Shown one piece after another: positions 63,121 to 64,000 of a DNA stretch of 64,000 nucleotides. The translations under genes were made by a program, and so were the position numbers. Source of the stretch: Paulinella micropora. Lineage: Eukaryota; Cercozoa; Imbricatea; Euglyphida; Paulinellidae. Each line of letters starts with the position of its first letter. Position 1 is the stretch's first letter. The DNA lies in contig WBZZ01005655.1 of NCBI GenBank assembly GCA_019918135.1, forward strand, positions 62,001 through 126,000, written 5' to 3'. The notes below the pieces were generated by a model that had not been told where the DNA came from, did no database searches, and worked only from the letters and a program-made list of their open reading frames with translations.

Positions 63121-63336
63121 AGTCCTGATGCAAATCTGCACATGCGCCTCCATCGTCTCACCCGTGAGGGGAGTACGAAGAATTGACGATAAGCTCTAAT
63201 GACACCCCCGCACGGGCAGTTCCAACACTTCCAGACGGACCGGTGTTCAATGAAAATACTGGTGGCACCGACGGGAATCGAACTGGCGACAGGGCCCAGA
63301 TGGTAGAACTTGACCACTGGGCTATCACGGTGTCCA
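63121..63336 (-). mobile_element. SINE copy 28, 3' end altered
   Basis: The last about 15 bp of the usual 3' end are missing; the copy starts AGTCCTGATGCAAATCTGC. Confidence 0.8.
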
Positions 63337-63347
63337 TAATAGTAATG

Positions 63348-63386
<39 letters not shown>

Positions 63387-63618
63387 GTGCTTCTCTGTCA
63401 ATGGCTGATGCAAATCTGCACATGCGCCTCCATCGTCTCACCCGTGAGGGGAGTACGAAGAATTGACGATAGGCTCTAATGACACCCCCGCAAGGGCAGT
63501 TCTAACACTTCCAGACGGACCGGTATGTTCAATGAAAATACTGGTGGCACCGACGGGAATCGAACTGGCGACAGGGCCCAGCTGGTAGAACTTGACCACT
63601 GGGCTATCACGGTGTCCA
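63387..63618 (-). mobile_element. SINE copy 29
   Basis: Full-length short form. Confidence 0.85.
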
Positions 63619-63655
<37 letters not shown>

Positions 63656-63921
63656 GTGCTTCTCTGTCAATGGCTGATGCATTTCTGCACATGCGCCTCC
63701 ATCGTCTCACCGGTGAGGGGAGTACGAAGAATTGACGATAAGCTCTAATGACACCCCCGCAAGGGCAGTTCCAACACTTCCAGACGGGCCGGTATGTTCA
63801 ATGAAAGTACTGGTCCAGACGGATCGGTATGTTCAATGAAAATACTGGTGGCACCGACGGGAATCGAACTGGCGACAGGGCCCAGATGGTAGAACTTGAC
63901 CACTGGGCTATCACGGTGTCC
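63656..63921 (-). mobile_element. SINE copy 30
   Basis: Full-length, two body units. Confidence 0.85.
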
Positions 63922-63941
63922 ATAATAATAATAATAATAAT

Positions 63942-63994
63942 AGGCTTCCTCAGACTATAGCATCAGATCCAGATCCTGGACATGTGCCTCCATT
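63942..63994 (-). repeat. LINE-A 3' end fragment
   Basis: About 53 bp between (AAT)n runs at the window end. Confidence 0.8.
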
Positions 63995-64000
63995 AATAAT

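Larger units (their letters stand above)
36951..64000. repeat. Island of modules bounded by (AAT/ATT)n microsatellites
   Basis: Every recognisable element here (SINEs, LINE 3' ends, families B, C and D, and one single-copy module) is flanked on both sides by ATT/AAT triplet runs of about 15-70 bp. Most elements have their 3' end on the low-coordinate side (minus orientation). No host exon was recognised inside. Confidence 0.85.

Noticed and set aside
36951..64000. CRISPR-like array because of regularly spaced repeats
   Set aside because: Repeats are 170-1300 bp modules with microsatellite spacers in a eukaryotic context; no cas genes.

Overview
The window is nuclear DNA from a eukaryote, probably a protist or alga. 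An intron-rich host gene with GT-AG splice sites sits beside non-LTR retrotransposons, a tyrosine-recombinase retroelement, tRNA-derived SINEs and long trinucleotide microsatellites. The species cannot be fixed from the sequence. Nearly all of the window is mobile DNA.

Layout. 1-4142: four head-to-tail, 5'-truncated copies of one non-LTR retrotransposon, each ending in a (TAC)n tail. 4144-24886: a complete but decaying 20.7 kb Polinton/Maverick (endogenous virus-like DNA transposon), inserted into the last (TAC)n tail and bounded by inverted repeats of about 160 bp. 25018-32391 (minus strand): a tyrosine-recombinase retroelement with gag, RT, RNase H and YR, and split direct repeats A1...B1-A2-B2. 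32392-36900: unassigned DNA, pentanucleotide repeats, then exons of a Twinkle-type mitochondrial/plastid primase-helicase gene covering only its primase half. 36951-64000: an island of modules, each separated from the next by (AAT/ATT)n. The modules are about 28 SINE copies, two LINE families, and three further repeat families (here called B, C and D).

The Polinton carries the expected morphogenesis set: packaging ATPase, adenain-like protease, minor capsid (penton-like) protein and double-jelly-roll major capsid protein. It also carries protein-primed DNA polymerase B and a retrovirus-type integrase. Accessory genes include a phage-like trimeric fibre with a C-terminal S74-type chaperone, a second fibre-like protein, a GxSxG lipase, a short secreted Cys-rich protein, a two-helix membrane protein and an ExoX-C-like protein. 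Most long genes have in-frame stops or frameshifts; most short ones are open. Several gene ends carry a recurrent GC-rich double hairpin that looks like a dispersed palindromic element.

The most distinctive observation in the right half is that the SINE, both LINE families and families B and C, unrelated over most of their length, end in a similar roughly 50-nt 3' module followed by (ATT)n. All are inserted in (ATT)n. This suggests one retrotransposition machinery that recognises the shared tail and targets ATT microsatellites. The (TAC)n LINE array on the left looks like a parallel case.
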